Source: Gracilaria gracilis | Taxonomy: Eukaryota; Rhodophyta; Florideophyceae; Gracilariales; Gracilariaceae | Reading direction: 5' to 3' | NCBI GenBank assembly: GCA_030374805.1 | Contig: JARGSG010000105.1 | Coordinates: forward strand, 62,001 to 126,000 | Length of the DNA stretch: 64,000 nt | Shown: in pieces, positions 41,404 through 51,719 of the stretch | How the letters are laid out: every line of letters starts with the position of its first letter | Position numbering within the stretch: position 1 is the first letter of the stretch | Notes under the pieces: model-generated | The model's database searches: none | What the model saw: only the letters and a program-made list of their open reading frames with translations | Told to the model about the DNA's origin: nothing | Made by a program: the position numbers and the translations under genes

Positions 41404-42687
41404 GTTATGGGCCCAGGTTTACGTTCCTCTAAACCACTTTCACCCACCGATCCTCCGATGTTTAAGCCGGAAGGCGACCTCCAAGAGTATCGCCGCGACG
41501 TTTCACGTTGGGTCGAAACCATACAAGCCGCCGCAGAGAAAGGCACCGACCGGTTGTACAAAACTGTCTACGCCACTCTTGCTCGTCACTTTTATGACCG
41601 TGGCTTACCTCGTGAGCAGAAATCTATAGTTGATGAGGCAGTCGCTAAGCAACTTATCGATTTAAATCACAACGATCAAATTGAGGCAGTCAAGGATATT
41701 GTCAAACTCATCGCCGTTGATCCTCCAATTGCGATCGTCACCCGCCTAATATCTTCCTTCACGGATGTGACGCAATGCCGACGTCGTCGAAGCGAGGATC
41801 TCAATGCATTCGTCTCCCGCTTCCGAGGTTTAGCCGCTGACCACCTTATGCACGTGGGATTATCGACCTCCTCGCAGGTTAGTGAGGTCTTGGCAATAAC
41901 TCTTCTCAACAATGCTATGCTCAGCGAGGAGACGCTTACCAATGCCAAGCTTCAACTGGTGGCGCTCGCCGAAGCCCGCCAGAGAGACCAACCGGAACCG
42001 GAAGTCTCAATCTCGCGAAGCTCTCATGCTTCTGTTCTCGAATTCTTTGAGAAGTTCTCGGACCTCTTCAACTCCGACGAAGCTCTGCCGCTGTCCTCCG
42101 ACAACGCTAATACCGTTCGTCGCAAGGCTACTGACATAGTCAGCGGAGCACAGGGACTTCTCGAAGGGTACACAGAAGTCATTGAGTACCTGAATGATCG
42201 CTCTCCTGAAGAGAATCAAATCCGTGACATGTTCTCCACCGGCCCCCGTTGCAAGTTGAACCTCGACGACGCAGTTAAGGTCATTCGCAATCTGACTTTC
42301 ACGCCAAAGGCGTCTGAGAAAGCGTACACGAAGGCCGACATCGAGAACATGGTCGGGCAGCGCGTTCAACAAGCGCTGGCCGCCTTCCAGAAGCAAGGCG
42401 GTACGAGGCAGGGTACCGATACTTCCCAGCAGACCAGGAACAAGCAGCGTGGTACCAGCTCTCGACCTCGTCAGTCAAACAAACGCAAGAACGAACGAGA
42501 GTCGGGGTACTGCTTCGACTGTGGTTCCAAGACGCACCTTCGAGGAAGTTATGAATGCCAGAGTCCTTCCCATGAGACCAAGCGTATCCGCGCACAAAAG
42601 GAGAAAAGAGCTAAGTCGGAAACGGGCGATAGAGCAGACAAGGGTTTTCACAAAGGCTCCAACCCCTCCCAACGCAGTCATCTCTAA
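41386..42687 (+). CDS. Copia gag protein
   Basis: 433 codons from ATG 41386, which lies in the LTR, to TAA. The N-terminal and middle parts are helical, like copia capsid (UBN2-type), e.g. YKTVYATLARHFYDRG and LNAFVSRFRGLAADHL. The C-terminal part is basic, with a zinc-knuckle-like CFDCGSKTHLRGSYEC. Its spacing CX2CX4HX6C departs from the usual CX2CX4HX4C. The pol frame follows in -1 and overlaps the gag end, as for a programmed frameshift. The longer frame from 41323 starts at TTG and is not preferred. Confidence 0.8.
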   Translation: MDNATPVMGPGLRSSKPLSPTDPPMFKPEGDLQEYRRDVSRWVETIQAAAEKGTDRLYKTVYATLARHFYDRGLPREQKSIVDEAVAKQLIDLNHNDQIEAVKDIVKLIAVDPPIAIVTRLISSFTDVTQCRRRRSEDLNAFVSRFRGLAADHLMHVGLSTSSQVSEVLAITLLNNAMLSEETLTNAKLQLVALAEARQRDQPEPEVSISRSSHASVLEFFEKFSDLFNSDEALPLSSDNANTVRRKATDIVSGAQGLLEGYTEVIEYLNDRSPEENQIRDMFSTGPRCKLNLDDAVKVIRNLTFTPKASEKAYTKADIENMVGQRVQQALAAFQKQGGTRQGTDTSQQTRNKQRGTSSRPRQSNKRKNERESGYCFDCGSKTHLRGSYECQSPSHETKRIRAQKEKRAKSETGDRADKGFHKGSNPSQRSHL

Positions 42688-42689
42688 CT

Positions 42690-45600
42690 GCAGGGGAAGG
42701 AGCCTATTCCGACCTCTTTCCTGCCTTCGCGGACCCAAACCCAATCGTCGACCCGGGCTGTCCAAAGAGTGTCGGATCTCTGTGCGCCATTGCACAGCTC
42801 TGCGTGTCATTGGGAGTAGACTTAGCCCTCGATGAGTTGGATTGCGAACCTTTCCTTCACGGCTTCGGTGAAGAGTGCATTGATGCCATGCCAACCTTCG
42901 CCATGTGGAAACTTAAAGGTAATGACGAGAATGGAACTCCCTTCTCGCTACCCTTCTACGTAGTGGATGGCAAGGGGCCAATTCTGTTGGGCAACGACGT
43001 ACTTTCACGTTCCGATCTCCTGAACCAGGATAACAAAGTTCTAATTCCTGAAGGAGTTGTCGGCAACTCCGCTTCAATCCTGCTCCGAACCTATCACACT
43101 GGTTCCGAACTCACGAAGCGAACCAGACTCCTCCTTGTGCCCTCGTCCACCTCTTCTGTCAAGTCCTTCTTCGCGAAGAACCTTGCTCTAAAGGGAACGA
43201 CGATAGAGAATGAAGAGCGCTTCGCTAAGCGCTTTCATCTCTACACTCACCTACGTCCGAAGGACATGAAGAGGATCTGCCAACGGGCGGGAGTCCTCAC
43301 AAGGACGCTCGAAGCCTTGCTACAATCGGCCTATGACTCATGTACGACATGTGCGAGCACTGGGCGCCCATTAGCGTCCAGGAAGGTCTCCTTCTCCCGT
43401 ATCTTGAAAGAATTCAATGAGCACGTCCAAGTGGACTTCATGTTTGTAGCCGAGCTCGGCAACCTCCCAATCCTTCACATGAAGGATGCAGCCTCAGGTT
43501 TCTCAGTCGCATGGCTATGCCTCTCGAGGAACATGAAAAAAGCTGCGGAAAGCTTTGTGATCCATTGGATCTCATCTCATGGGGCGCCCACCGAACTCTC
43601 GGGCGATCCAGAATTCGATTGCCAAGAGTTCAGGGCAATGTGTGCCTCTCATGGCATTACGTTCTCCCCTAGGCCAGCCCGTCGGCACAACAAACTAGGA
43701 ATCGTGGAGTCTTCCAACGAAGCCATCAGATATCTGATCCAACGCCTCGTTAAAGACAGGCAATTCACGGCTCCTAGATGGCAACAGTGCCCCTCCGACC
43801 AAGAACTGGTCGCTAGAGCCGCTTTCCTCAAGAACATCTTGCTAGGCTCGAGGTTCGTATCCAGTTTCGAGCTTGCTCGAGGGTATAGGCCGGCGCTCCA
43901 GGGCCTGCCCAAGGCTAGGCTTACAAAGGACCTCGCCGATGCCTATCACGAGAAAGCATCTCGCCAAGCTCTGCATACGTTCCTCCGCACAAAAGACGTC
44001 AAGCACTTCGACAGGACACTGCTCGTCCCCAAGACACCAGTCTACTACTTTGTGAAAAACGCAAGGAGGGGACAGTGGTATCCAGGGTTTGTCAAGGAGG
44101 TCTATGAACACTTCGTAATCGTCTCGGCGACAGAAGACCTCCGCGGTTTCTCGTACACTGTTGCGTACGAAGACCTTCGCCTACGCCCCAAGTCTAAGCT
44201 GCTCGAAGAACTCGAGCGCATAGAACTTGGGTACACCGAATTTCCTCAACCTTCGCCCGACCCTGAAGTGGTCCCACAGCAGGAACAGCCGGAACTCTCA
44301 ACAAACCCGCTCGTTCAGATAACAGAGGAGCCACCAATACTTGAAGATGACCAAGAGATGCACACTGCTTTTGCAGAGTGGGATGACCATCCCCTTAGCT
44401 CCGCGTATCTAGCCGGGGCAACAGCCATTCGTCCTTTCAACATACCGTCGAAGGACATTGGCGAACTCGCATCATCCTCAACTGCTCTTCCTCCAAAAGC
44501 ATCCCTAACCTCCACCAAGCAAACCATCTTGAAGCAGCTTCATGAAAAGTTTGGCAACGACCCACTCACGGAACACAAGCTCCAAGCGCGCCGAGGTGGC
44601 TACTTGATGAATCTATTGCCAAGGAGAAGCGAAACTACAAGGAGAAGGGAGCGTATCGTGCGGTATCCATTCGGTCCATCCCTAGGGATGCCAACCTCAT
44701 CTCCTCTCACCACTTCTTCGTCGTAAAACACGACGGTGAAGGGAAGACCATGAAGCTAAAGTGCCGCCTAGTCCCTCATGGGAATAGGGATCGCGAGAAG
44801 GACGACCTTCGCTCCGATTCCTCGACGGCGCAGTTTTCCACAATCCGCACGCTCCTCTCCCTATCCTCCTTGTTCCACTTCCCTATTGCCTCCCTGGACG
44901 TAAAGTCGCTTACCTCCAAGCCGGAGAGTTGAAGCGAGATATATACATGCGCCCCCCACGTGGGTGGAGCACTTACACCGACGAAGTCTGGAAGCTACTC
45001 GCTCCAGCCTATGGACTTGTAGAGTCCGGACGGCTATGGCAACTCTGCGTGGAGGAATGGCTTCTGGACATAGGCTTTGTCGACGTTCCTGGCATCCCAC
45101 AACTCTTCCTAATGTGGGAAGGCGACGAACTCGTGTTGGCACTAGCCAAAGTCGTCGACGACATGATATTTGCCGGAAAACCCGAACGCATGGAGCGTTT
45201 TCGGCAGCAAATCTCTTCCAAGTTCGATGTGGGCCGTTTTAACCAAGGACAGGACATTGTCTTCAACCGCTTGTTTGTCAAACAACATTCAGATTACAGC
45301 GTCTCCTTGAGTATGGCGGAGTTCCTCTCGACGATTAAGCAGATTGAACTCAGTCATGAGCGCAAGAAGGAGCACGAAAGTGAATGCACGTTGGAAGAAC
45401 TACGTGGGTTCCAAGCCCTGACTGGAAAGCTAAACTTCCTTGGCCACGGCATCCTCCCACAGGCCTCCTTGGTAGCGAGCAAGCTGCAACAGAATGTCGC
45501 TCACCTCAAGGTCTCCCATATACGACAACTCAACCAAGCGCTGGTGCACTTAAAGTCGCTATCTCCAACTCTGCTCTACAGAGCACCTGTTGAGCCGATG

Positions 45601-46150
45601 TCTCCGCGCCACTTCGACGCGGATGTGGTGGCATTTAGCGATGCTGCTTCAGGCAACACCTCCTACGGACAAACAGGGTTCCTGTGCGGGCTCTCCTTCT
45701 CCTCAAAAGATCGCCATGTGTTCCACGTTCTAGATTGGCACAGCTCCAAGCAGAACCGAGTTTCCTTCTCCTCCGCGGGTGCGGAAATACTAGCCGCCGC
45801 CCACACAGACGGACCGAGCAATCTACCTGGCCGAGACGGTGCCTTACATGATGCACCCATCTGGTCAAAGGCCAAGGCCAAACTTGCAAATGTTTGTAGA
45901 TTCGTTTGGACTCTATAGTACAATATCTACACTACACGAGCAGAAGGACTTTCGACTCCGCCCCACAGTCGCACGGCTACGAGATTCTTTCGAGGCCCGG
46001 GAGATCAACTCGTTAAGATGGATCCCAGGACCGGTCAACCCTGCGGATGCTCTTACAAAGATTAACCATTATGCCTTTAAGAAGCTAAATCAAATGATGA
46101 AGACTGGTATCGTCTCTAAGGAGATCTTAGACTCTATTAGCCAAGTTTAA
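42690..46150 (+). pseudogene. Copia pol (protease, integrase, RT, RNase H), frameshifted
   Basis: In order: protease with Asp-Pro-Gly-Cys (near 42750) where Asp-Thr/Ser-Gly is expected; integrase with a zinc-binding-like CTTCASTG region and a core (HVQVDFMFVAEL, GDPEFDCQEFRAM, later ESSNEAIRYL); then RT and RNase H. Frame changes occur near 44595 (start of RT), near 44909 (inside DVKSAYLQAG) and near 45815 (RNase H). RT keeps VVDDMIFAG at the catalytic site. RNase H ends with IPGPVNPADALTK. The first ATG-independent frame is open from the gag overlap. Defective as it stands. Confidence 0.85.
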
Positions 46151-46186
46151 ACATTTATCTACTACGCAATTGTGAAACACAACCAC

Positions 46187-46705
46187 CTACTGCACTTTCA
46201 AGGACTTCCTCTTCTTGCGCTGAAGACGCCTTGCCTTCCCGCTCCTGTTCTTGCTCTTCCCCTCACGGCGTGGAACGGCAACAACGCGGCGCACTTCCAT
46301 AACTCGCTCGAAGGCCGCCGAGTCCCCAACGCAACACTTAAGGGACTCCTCACAGAGCCTTAGTGGATACTGCTCAACAGCGTCCAAAACCTCGCCACGC
46401 CCAACGTCAACACAAACAACGTGATCGACGTTCCGTGCGCGCAGCCTCACGACGTAGACGCCATCCTTCTGTGCCAACAGCCACCTAAGGGTATCGCGAT
46501 AATCGCTCCGGCGATAATGGATTCGATGGAGCTCAACTCGGTTCGCGAATTCATCAACCCACCGAGCAGCATCGCTAAAGCACAACATGTTACCGACACT
46601 CTCTCCAAACACGGACTTAAAGGCATAATCTTCATCAACAACTCGTGCCACAGCATTGGCAAGCGCAGTTTGGATGCACATGGTGGAAGATTTGCACACC
46701 ACCAT
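46187..46705 (-). CDS. Antisense gene in the copia element: possible papain-fold cysteine peptidase
   Basis: 172 codons from ATG 46705 to TAG. Cys10 in STMCIQTALANAV and His95 in RNVDHVVCVDVGRGEVLDAV resemble the Cys and His(-Asp109) sites of papain-fold peptidases of C39/OTU type. The C-terminus is strongly basic (KSKNRSGKARRLQRKKRKS), like a nuclear signal. The frame is open upstream of the ATG and overlaps the end of 46740-47648 in another frame, so both may have been one protein. The pol stop is only 36 bases away, tail-to-tail. The assignment rests on two short motifs. Confidence 0.45.
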   Translation of the reverse strand: MVVCKSSTMCIQTALANAVARVVDEDYAFKSVFGESVGNMLCFSDAARWVDEFANRVELHRIHYRRSDYRDTLRWLLAQKDGVYVVRLRARNVDHVVCVDVGRGEVLDAVEQYPLRLCEESLKCCVGDSAAFERVMEVRRVVAVPRREGKSKNRSGKARRLQRKKRKSLKVQ

Positions 46706-46739
46706 GCGCTCCTCGCGCAGCTCGAATCGTCTCGTCTCT

Positions 46740-47648
46740 TCAGTTCTTTCGCGATCTCCAGGGCTTGAGACGCGAACAGCAACACCCTGGATTCTTCACA
46801 CACCACGAATCAAGACAATCGAGAACCTTGCAGTCATCAAGCGCCACCACCCTCCATGCATCGGTTAGGGAGTCGTACTCCTTCCTGAAAGGAATCCCGC
46901 CACTCCACAGACCTTGGATGGTAAGCGCATTCGCCAGACCAGAGCCACTCACAGAGTTGAACTCTATCTGTTGCCAGCCCCAAAAAGGCTCATCGTGATT
47001 GTGGCCATAATAACAACCGCCTTCTAGGCGACGAACGCCACGCTCACCCTCCATCACCTTATCTTCCGCAAGGTACATAACAGCGTCAACAGTCCAACGC
47101 TCTCCTTCACCAACATCCTTGTACAGGCCGTAACGCCCCGCAGTTTCATGATCAAGGCGAGTTTTGGGCCGTACCTGACACCAACGTCGGACAGCAAGAC
47201 CAGCCAAATCGTCGAGCTGCGAGGCGCGGATAGTGAGATGATCGCCATCAATGTGTTCGATCATGTACCGCTCGCGATGCCCTTCGTCCACGCGGGAAAC
47301 ATGCAAAATCGAATTCATGCTCCACTTGTCCTGGACATAAGCGTCAGGGACGTGCGTGCCAACGGGCAACACAAATCGTTTCTCCACCGCACGTTGCTTA
47401 CGGATTTCCCGCATACGGGCCTTTACGATAGCGGCGTAATCTTGATCACGGCTTTGTTTCTTCGTACGTTGTTTGGCAACGCCTCTCTTAAGAAGGTATT
47501 CAGGTCCGACAACGTCGTGAAGCGAAGCCAATCGCTTGCTGAAATTTCGCTGCGCACGCGCATGATCCAGCTTCTGACGATGCGACGCAGCGCTCCCAGC
47601 GCCGCGGACGCGACTGATCCGGATAGCTTTCGACTTCTTCACCAACAT
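46740..47648 (-). CDS. Antisense gene in the copia element, N-terminal part, unknown
   Basis: 302 codons from ATG 47648 to TGA. Basic N-terminus (KKSKAIRISRVRG, RQKLDHARAQRNFSKRLASL), then mixed alpha/beta sequence (YMIEHIDGDHLTIRASQLDD) in which I cannot name a domain with confidence. The last ~15 codons (CCCSRLKPWRSRKN) look out of frame. The frame of 46187-46705 is open across this end, so a single frameshift would join the two into a protein of about 490 residues. The promoter would lie near the 3' LTR. Confidence 0.45.
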   Translation of the reverse strand: MLVKKSKAIRISRVRGAGSAASHRQKLDHARAQRNFSKRLASLHDVVGPEYLLKRGVAKQRTKKQSRDQDYAAIVKARMREIRKQRAVEKRFVLPVGTHVPDAYVQDKWSMNSILHVSRVDEGHRERYMIEHIDGDHLTIRASQLDDLAGLAVRRWCQVRPKTRLDHETAGRYGLYKDVGEGERWTVDAVMYLAEDKVMEGERGVRRLEGGCYYGHNHDEPFWGWQQIEFNSVSGSGLANALTIQGLWSGGIPFRKEYDSLTDAWRVVALDDCKVLDCLDSWCVKNPGCCCSRLKPWRSRKN

Positions 47649-47880
47649 CTTCTTTCTGTTTTTGAGAAGTAACAATTCACACGGTTGAGTCAGTAACGTA
47701 CCTGCTCTACTACGCGCGTTCTCCGAGCCGCAGCAATGTCTATTGACTTGGGAGCCCTTCACCGAACGCGCGCAACAAAGCTGACCGAGCCGCGACAGAG
47801 CTGTAGCTATGCGAGCCCAGTTGTCGGAGAAGGAGCGACGACGCCACAGCGGTAGCGCGCGGTGTCAAATACTACCCAGA

Positions 47881-47921
47881 CAGCTGCCAGCTAGCTGCCA
47901 GCTAGCTGCCAGCTGGCTGGA
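47881..47921. repeat. Short tandem repeat
   Basis: Three to four copies of an 11-base unit (AGCTGCCAGCT), each itself nearly palindromic, just upstream of the 3' end of the copia element. Confidence 0.8.
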
Positions 47922-47958
47922 GGATGCGGCGCGCGATAAAATTTTTTTTTAGCATCTT

Positions 47959-47984
47959 TTGCTCTGGAATCTAATCCAGAGCAA
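47959..47984 (+). other. Hairpin before the copia purine tract
   Basis: Perfect 10 bp stem TTGCTCTGGA/TCCAGAGCAA with loop ATCTAA. Confidence 0.75.
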
Positions 47985-47999
47985 CAGGGGGGGTGTGGA
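47984..47999 (+). promoter_or_regulatory. Polypurine tract of the copia element
   Basis: ACAGGGGGGGTGTGGA directly before the 3' LTR, the expected position for plus-strand DNA priming. Confidence 0.65.
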
Positions 48000-48000
48000 C

Positions 48001-48317
48001 AGCTGTACACGGTGCTCAAGGCCCAGCCGCCGTTGGCGGGCCTCTTTGTGTCAGCCATCACTACGCGCTCATGTGCCCAGCCCCCTGAGCGCCCTATCAC
48101 TTTGAGCTCGGGCGCGCCTCCGCGCTAGAGGCGCGCCTAACACCACTACAATAAAATACCGGGACTCCGCAGCGCCTGCGCGAGTCCCGGGGGAGCCAGC
48201 ACGGAGAGAACAGTCTCTCCCTCTTTCTGCTGGTCCTTGCTCCCGTTTGCTCTAGCCGGCCCGCTCGTCAACCCCACTCGCCTTGCTACCGTCTACGCGA
48301 TGGACAACGCCACCCCA
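48001..48317 (+). repeat. 3' LTR of the copia element
   Basis: Exact copy of 41087-41403, preceded by a purine tract. The embedded ATG at 48300 opens into flanking sequence and gives only an artificial fusion frame. Confidence 0.93.
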
Positions 48318-48508
48318 ATAGGCGCGCGTGGTACGCGGCGAGCGGACCGCAGCCGGTCCAACGTGCGCCAGTTCTCGCGCGCACGCGCCCAATTTGATTG
48401 CGTCGCAGCGTCCGCGGTCCGCACGGACCGCTGGCGTCTCGCGCGTGCTGAATTCGAGAGAGCGCAGGCGCGCCAATTGCGACGTTACATGTGGGAGCTG
48501 AGCGGTGC
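48318..48508 (+). repeat. 191 bp flanking direct repeat, right copy
   Basis: Base-for-base equal to 40896-41086. It starts right after the LTR end (CACCCCA) and passes at GCGGTGC into the unique right flank. Confidence 0.95.
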
Positions 48509-49957
48509 CGCGCCCGCCGATGCGCTTCGCGTTTGCGTGTGCGCACGCCAGCCGTGCCGCGCCGCTGGCGCCGCTTCCGCCGCTGCTGCCGAACCAAAGC
48601 CGCCATTGCCCCGGCGCTGGCGTTTGGCAGCTCCGTGTCGCAACTTTACCTTGATTCACTCTCCGGCTTCAGCGCTGTTTCCTCCGCCATGTCGCATTCG
48701 AGACTCGCCCGAAGGGCATCGTTTCAATAATATCGCCCCAAGTGCATGGGCTGGGCATCGCTCACTCGGTCCCTCGGTCACCCAGCAAAATAGCAATTCG
48801 ATATGTCATTCATCCATGCAGGCCAGAGTCTCCAGCACCTTGCCGCGCCCCATCAAGCTCCTCTAACGCCACCTCTGTCTCGAGCGCATCGTCGAGTATG
48901 GACTGCGCTGGATTAGCCTACCGCCATGCTGAGTAAGCCGCAATCATGCTTCATACTTTAGATGGGGCCAGCTAAGGAAATGGATCGCCTTCGTAATTCT
49001 GCTCCATGTGGATGATGCGCAGTGCCGCGCTTTTGGAATGTGCCTATCTTATCGCGCTCAGCATGCCAGACGCACTGGCACACCGCATTTCGCGCTCGCT
49101 TGCACGAGCGATTGCAGCTTGCACTAACAGCTTGCATCGCCGACACTCACAAGGTGATCACCATGTACCTCAGCATTCGCCTGTCGGCGTGAAACGTGGC
49201 GGTGACAATGATGGCATGGAACGAGGCTTCCACAACCCGCATCATATTGCAGCAAGGACGTAAGGTTACTCCCGAGACAAGGCTACGAATCCGGTTGGAA
49301 CGCTTGTTGGGCTCAATGCTTTGATGGGAGGCTCAGAGACCGTACAGTCAGAAGACAGCGAAACTTTTTGACCCTCTCTTAATGGTTAAGAAAGAAACAG
49401 CATACCCCGGTTTTGCATCCTTTTGTGAAGTGGTGCTCGATGGCGAATACAATTATGGAAAGCTTACAACTTTGCGGCGGAAACATATATCCAGCCGTAG
49501 TTTTAGCGACCTACCAAGGTAATCATAAGCGATAACGGGAGTATCCCAGGACTCTTCAACCAATAATTGAAGCTTTAGCGCCAAGATGGAAAAACTGTGT
49601 CCACATATAATACCAATGTTATCGAAGTCTAGGCGTCTTACTACTACTCGATACTGTTCTGAACGGATTGTGAACGGATTCCCTCCTGGACTCCAGTGGA
49701 GTGAACTGGTCGCGGCCGCCGGCCGCTCTTTATCTTGCACGCCGGCTGGAACTAGTTGCGCCGGAGGTGTACTGCACACCGTGGCCCATTCCAACCGGTA
49801 AGTAGCGTTAACCGCCCCCGAACACATAATAATATTATAACATATTATGTTATTAGACCTTTCTTACACCTGACAACAAAGTCCACACAATAAAATGGTT
49901 GTCAAATATATCCGTCCAATCCTTAACCCTTTTGAACCGGCTTGCTTATGGCTACAA
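48509..49957. other. Unique flank, no convincing gene
   Basis: The very GC-rich start (48510-48720) is the original upstream neighbour of the NC2-alpha promoter. A minus-strand frame of 124 codons (49453-49827, ATG start) exists but has no recognisable features. AT-rich sequence begins near 49820. Confidence 0.4.
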
Positions 49958-50391
49958 TACAGTGCGCGAAACTCCTATACGACACCCCAGTAATTTGCAG
50001 TTTACCTTAAAAGTCTTCGTTCCTGACGATCGAACGTTTGTAGGCGTAAACACTGTATAAAACGAAGTAGAAAAGAGGACACAAAAGTTTAAAAGCTTCA
50101 ATGGAAAGATATGTTTCTTTAAAACGGTTACCAAAAAGGTACAAATCTCTATACGACAGGTGGCACTGTTGGCCTACAGTGCGCGAAACTCCTATACGAC
50201 ACCCCAGTAATTTGCAGTTTACCTTAAAAGTCTTCGTTACTGACGATCGAACGTTTGTAGGCGTAAACACTGTATAAAACAAAGTAGAAAAGAGAACACA
50301 AAAGTTTAAAAGCTTCAATGGAAAGCTATGTTTCTTTAAAACGGTTACCAAAAAGGTAGAACTCTCCATACGACAGGTGGCACTGTTGGCC
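49958..50391 (-). repeat. Two tandem 217 bp repeats, end of a Tc1/mariner element
   Basis: Units start at 49958 and 50175, each with TACAGTGCGCGAAACTCC, i.e. a TA dinucleotide followed by CAGTG as at Tc1/mariner termini. They differ by a few substitutions. They lie on the 3' side of the transposase fragment. Confidence 0.75.
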
Positions 50392-50414
50392 TACCTCTGC
50401 GCGTTGCCAACCAC

Positions 50415-50720
50415 CTAGTAGTCTGTCTTTATTCTCTGTCTTTCTAAGACCGTATCACAACGCTTTTTCATGCTTCGAACCAAATTGTAACACGTGGGGC
50501 GGTCGATTTTGTTCCATTGTGCCACCACACATTCCACCAGCTCTTCCACCGATGCAAACTGCGTTGAATCTGCGTACACACGCCTGGAAAGCAAGCCCCA
50601 AAGATTCTCTATCGGATTGAGGTCAGGACTACGGGCAGGCCAGTCTATAACATCTATGTTATGAGCATTGAACTACTGTTGGGTGTACTTAGACGTATGT
50701 ATAGCATCATTATTTGTGGA
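50415..50720 (-). pseudogene. Tc1/mariner transposase, C-terminal fragment
   Basis: The minus strand reads NNDAIHTSKYTQQ, a TAG, then FNAHNIDVIDWPARSPDLNP and IENLWG, which is the last catalytic block of Tc1-like DDE transposases, followed by a typical C-terminus ending at TAG 50415-50417. The N-terminal two-thirds are missing and one internal stop is present, so it is dead. Confidence 0.85.
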
Positions 50721-51714
50721 GCAACGCCTTTGGCGGGAGAAGCGCAGGCTCACAAAGACGTTCCAAATCTTCCCCTCGACAGGGCAACACAGCTAACGGA
50801 GCACTCCGGGAATGACACAGCTAAGCCGGGTGTAAATCCGAGGTCAAACCGTCACGACAAGCGTCGGAGCGTTAGGCTGATTAGTAGTCGGTAGAGATCC
50901 ACGTGTTCACACGGTCACGAGATGCGTTCTCGAAAGAGAGTAGCACGGCAACAACAAGGTGTCGGAAACGGGCTACTGAGAACAGGGCAAAAAGGCAAAC
51001 CCAAAAAAGGAAAGAAAGCAAACCACCGGAGTGGGGAAAAGAGAAAGAACAAAGCAAACCCAATACAGGGGCGAGTATACGACAATAGGTCGGAACAAGA
51101 CACACAAATAGTGGTTATACTCTGAGCGCCACAAGGGTGGGTAACTATACGTGAATAACGCGGTCGTCACTCCACTTGGAGGTGAACAGTCCGCGAAGGC
51201 GTGATAGTTAGAGCCAGAAGCCCTTGCTTGGCAAGGGGCAATTTACTTGGGGGAGCGATGCTCAACCCTCTAAGTACTGAGCTCGGCGCACCACTGACAG
51301 TGGGTGCGCCGGGCAAAATAATCTATAAAATATCTGAGTAAATACAACAATGCTGGGTGCACTGCCTGCGGCATATCCGTGCTACACGTGTGCTAGTCAC
51401 ACCCGCTGAGCGGCACCTCGAGCCGTACAATCCACGTGTACATGTGTGGAAATTACCTAGGCGAGGCGACACGCTAATAGCGGTGTAGCTCATATATATC
51501 TACTAACGCATGATGCGGAAATTAACTAAGTACCTCAAATCGCCTCCAAGGAGTGTTGTCCTTCATATCCCCCTCCTTAATAGTGAGCCACGCCGTCGCG
51601 ATGGCGGGTCGAACTCCCAACCGTGGGCATAAAAGCGCATCCCCGAAGTCTTCGGATTCCATCTCGCCTCGCGAAGACCAAGTCACTACCACTTCCAAGT
51701 GCAAACCTCGCTCC
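50721..51714. other. Left flank of the chromovirus; probably part of the interrupted 61593 locus
   Basis: No ORF of note. A hairpin lies around CGGCGCACC/GGGTGCGCCG (51283-51310). CATAAAAG at 51628-51635 may be the promoter of the gene at 61593, from which it is now split by 9.8 kb. Confidence 0.4.
51628..51635 (+). promoter_or_regulatory. Possible TATA box of the gene at 61593
   Basis: CATAAAAG. If the chromovirus and one copy of AGCGA are removed, it would lie about 170 bases before the ATG at 61593. Confidence 0.35.
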
Positions 51715-51719
51715 AGCGA
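51715..51719 (+). repeat. Target-site duplication, left (AGCGA)
   Basis: AGCGA directly before the 5' LTR equals AGCGA at 61506-61510 directly after the 3' LTR. Confidence 0.9.

Larger units (their letters stand above)
41087..48317 (+). mobile_element. Copia-type (Ty1/copia) LTR retrotransposon with an antisense gene pair
   Basis: Order: 5' LTR, gag, protease-integrase-RT-RNase H, antisense genes, hairpin and purine tract, 3' LTR. Integrase before reverse transcriptase places it in Ty1/copia. The LTRs look identical, so insertion was recent, but pol has three frameshifts. It inserted upstream of the NC2-alpha gene. Confidence 0.93.

Noticed and set aside
47881-47921. CRISPR-like or satellite array
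   Set aside because: Only 3-4 copies of an 11-base unit without spacers; a simple tandem repeat. No CRISPR is expected in this eukaryotic DNA.
48237-48866. 209-residue plus-strand ORF starting in the copia 3' LTR
   Set aside because: It starts at a non-ATG codon in the LTR and runs through the duplicated 191 bp flank. A chance fusion frame.
49453-49827. 124-residue minus-strand ORF with an ATG
   Set aside because: No recognisable features and no supporting context; kept only as a note in the flank entry.
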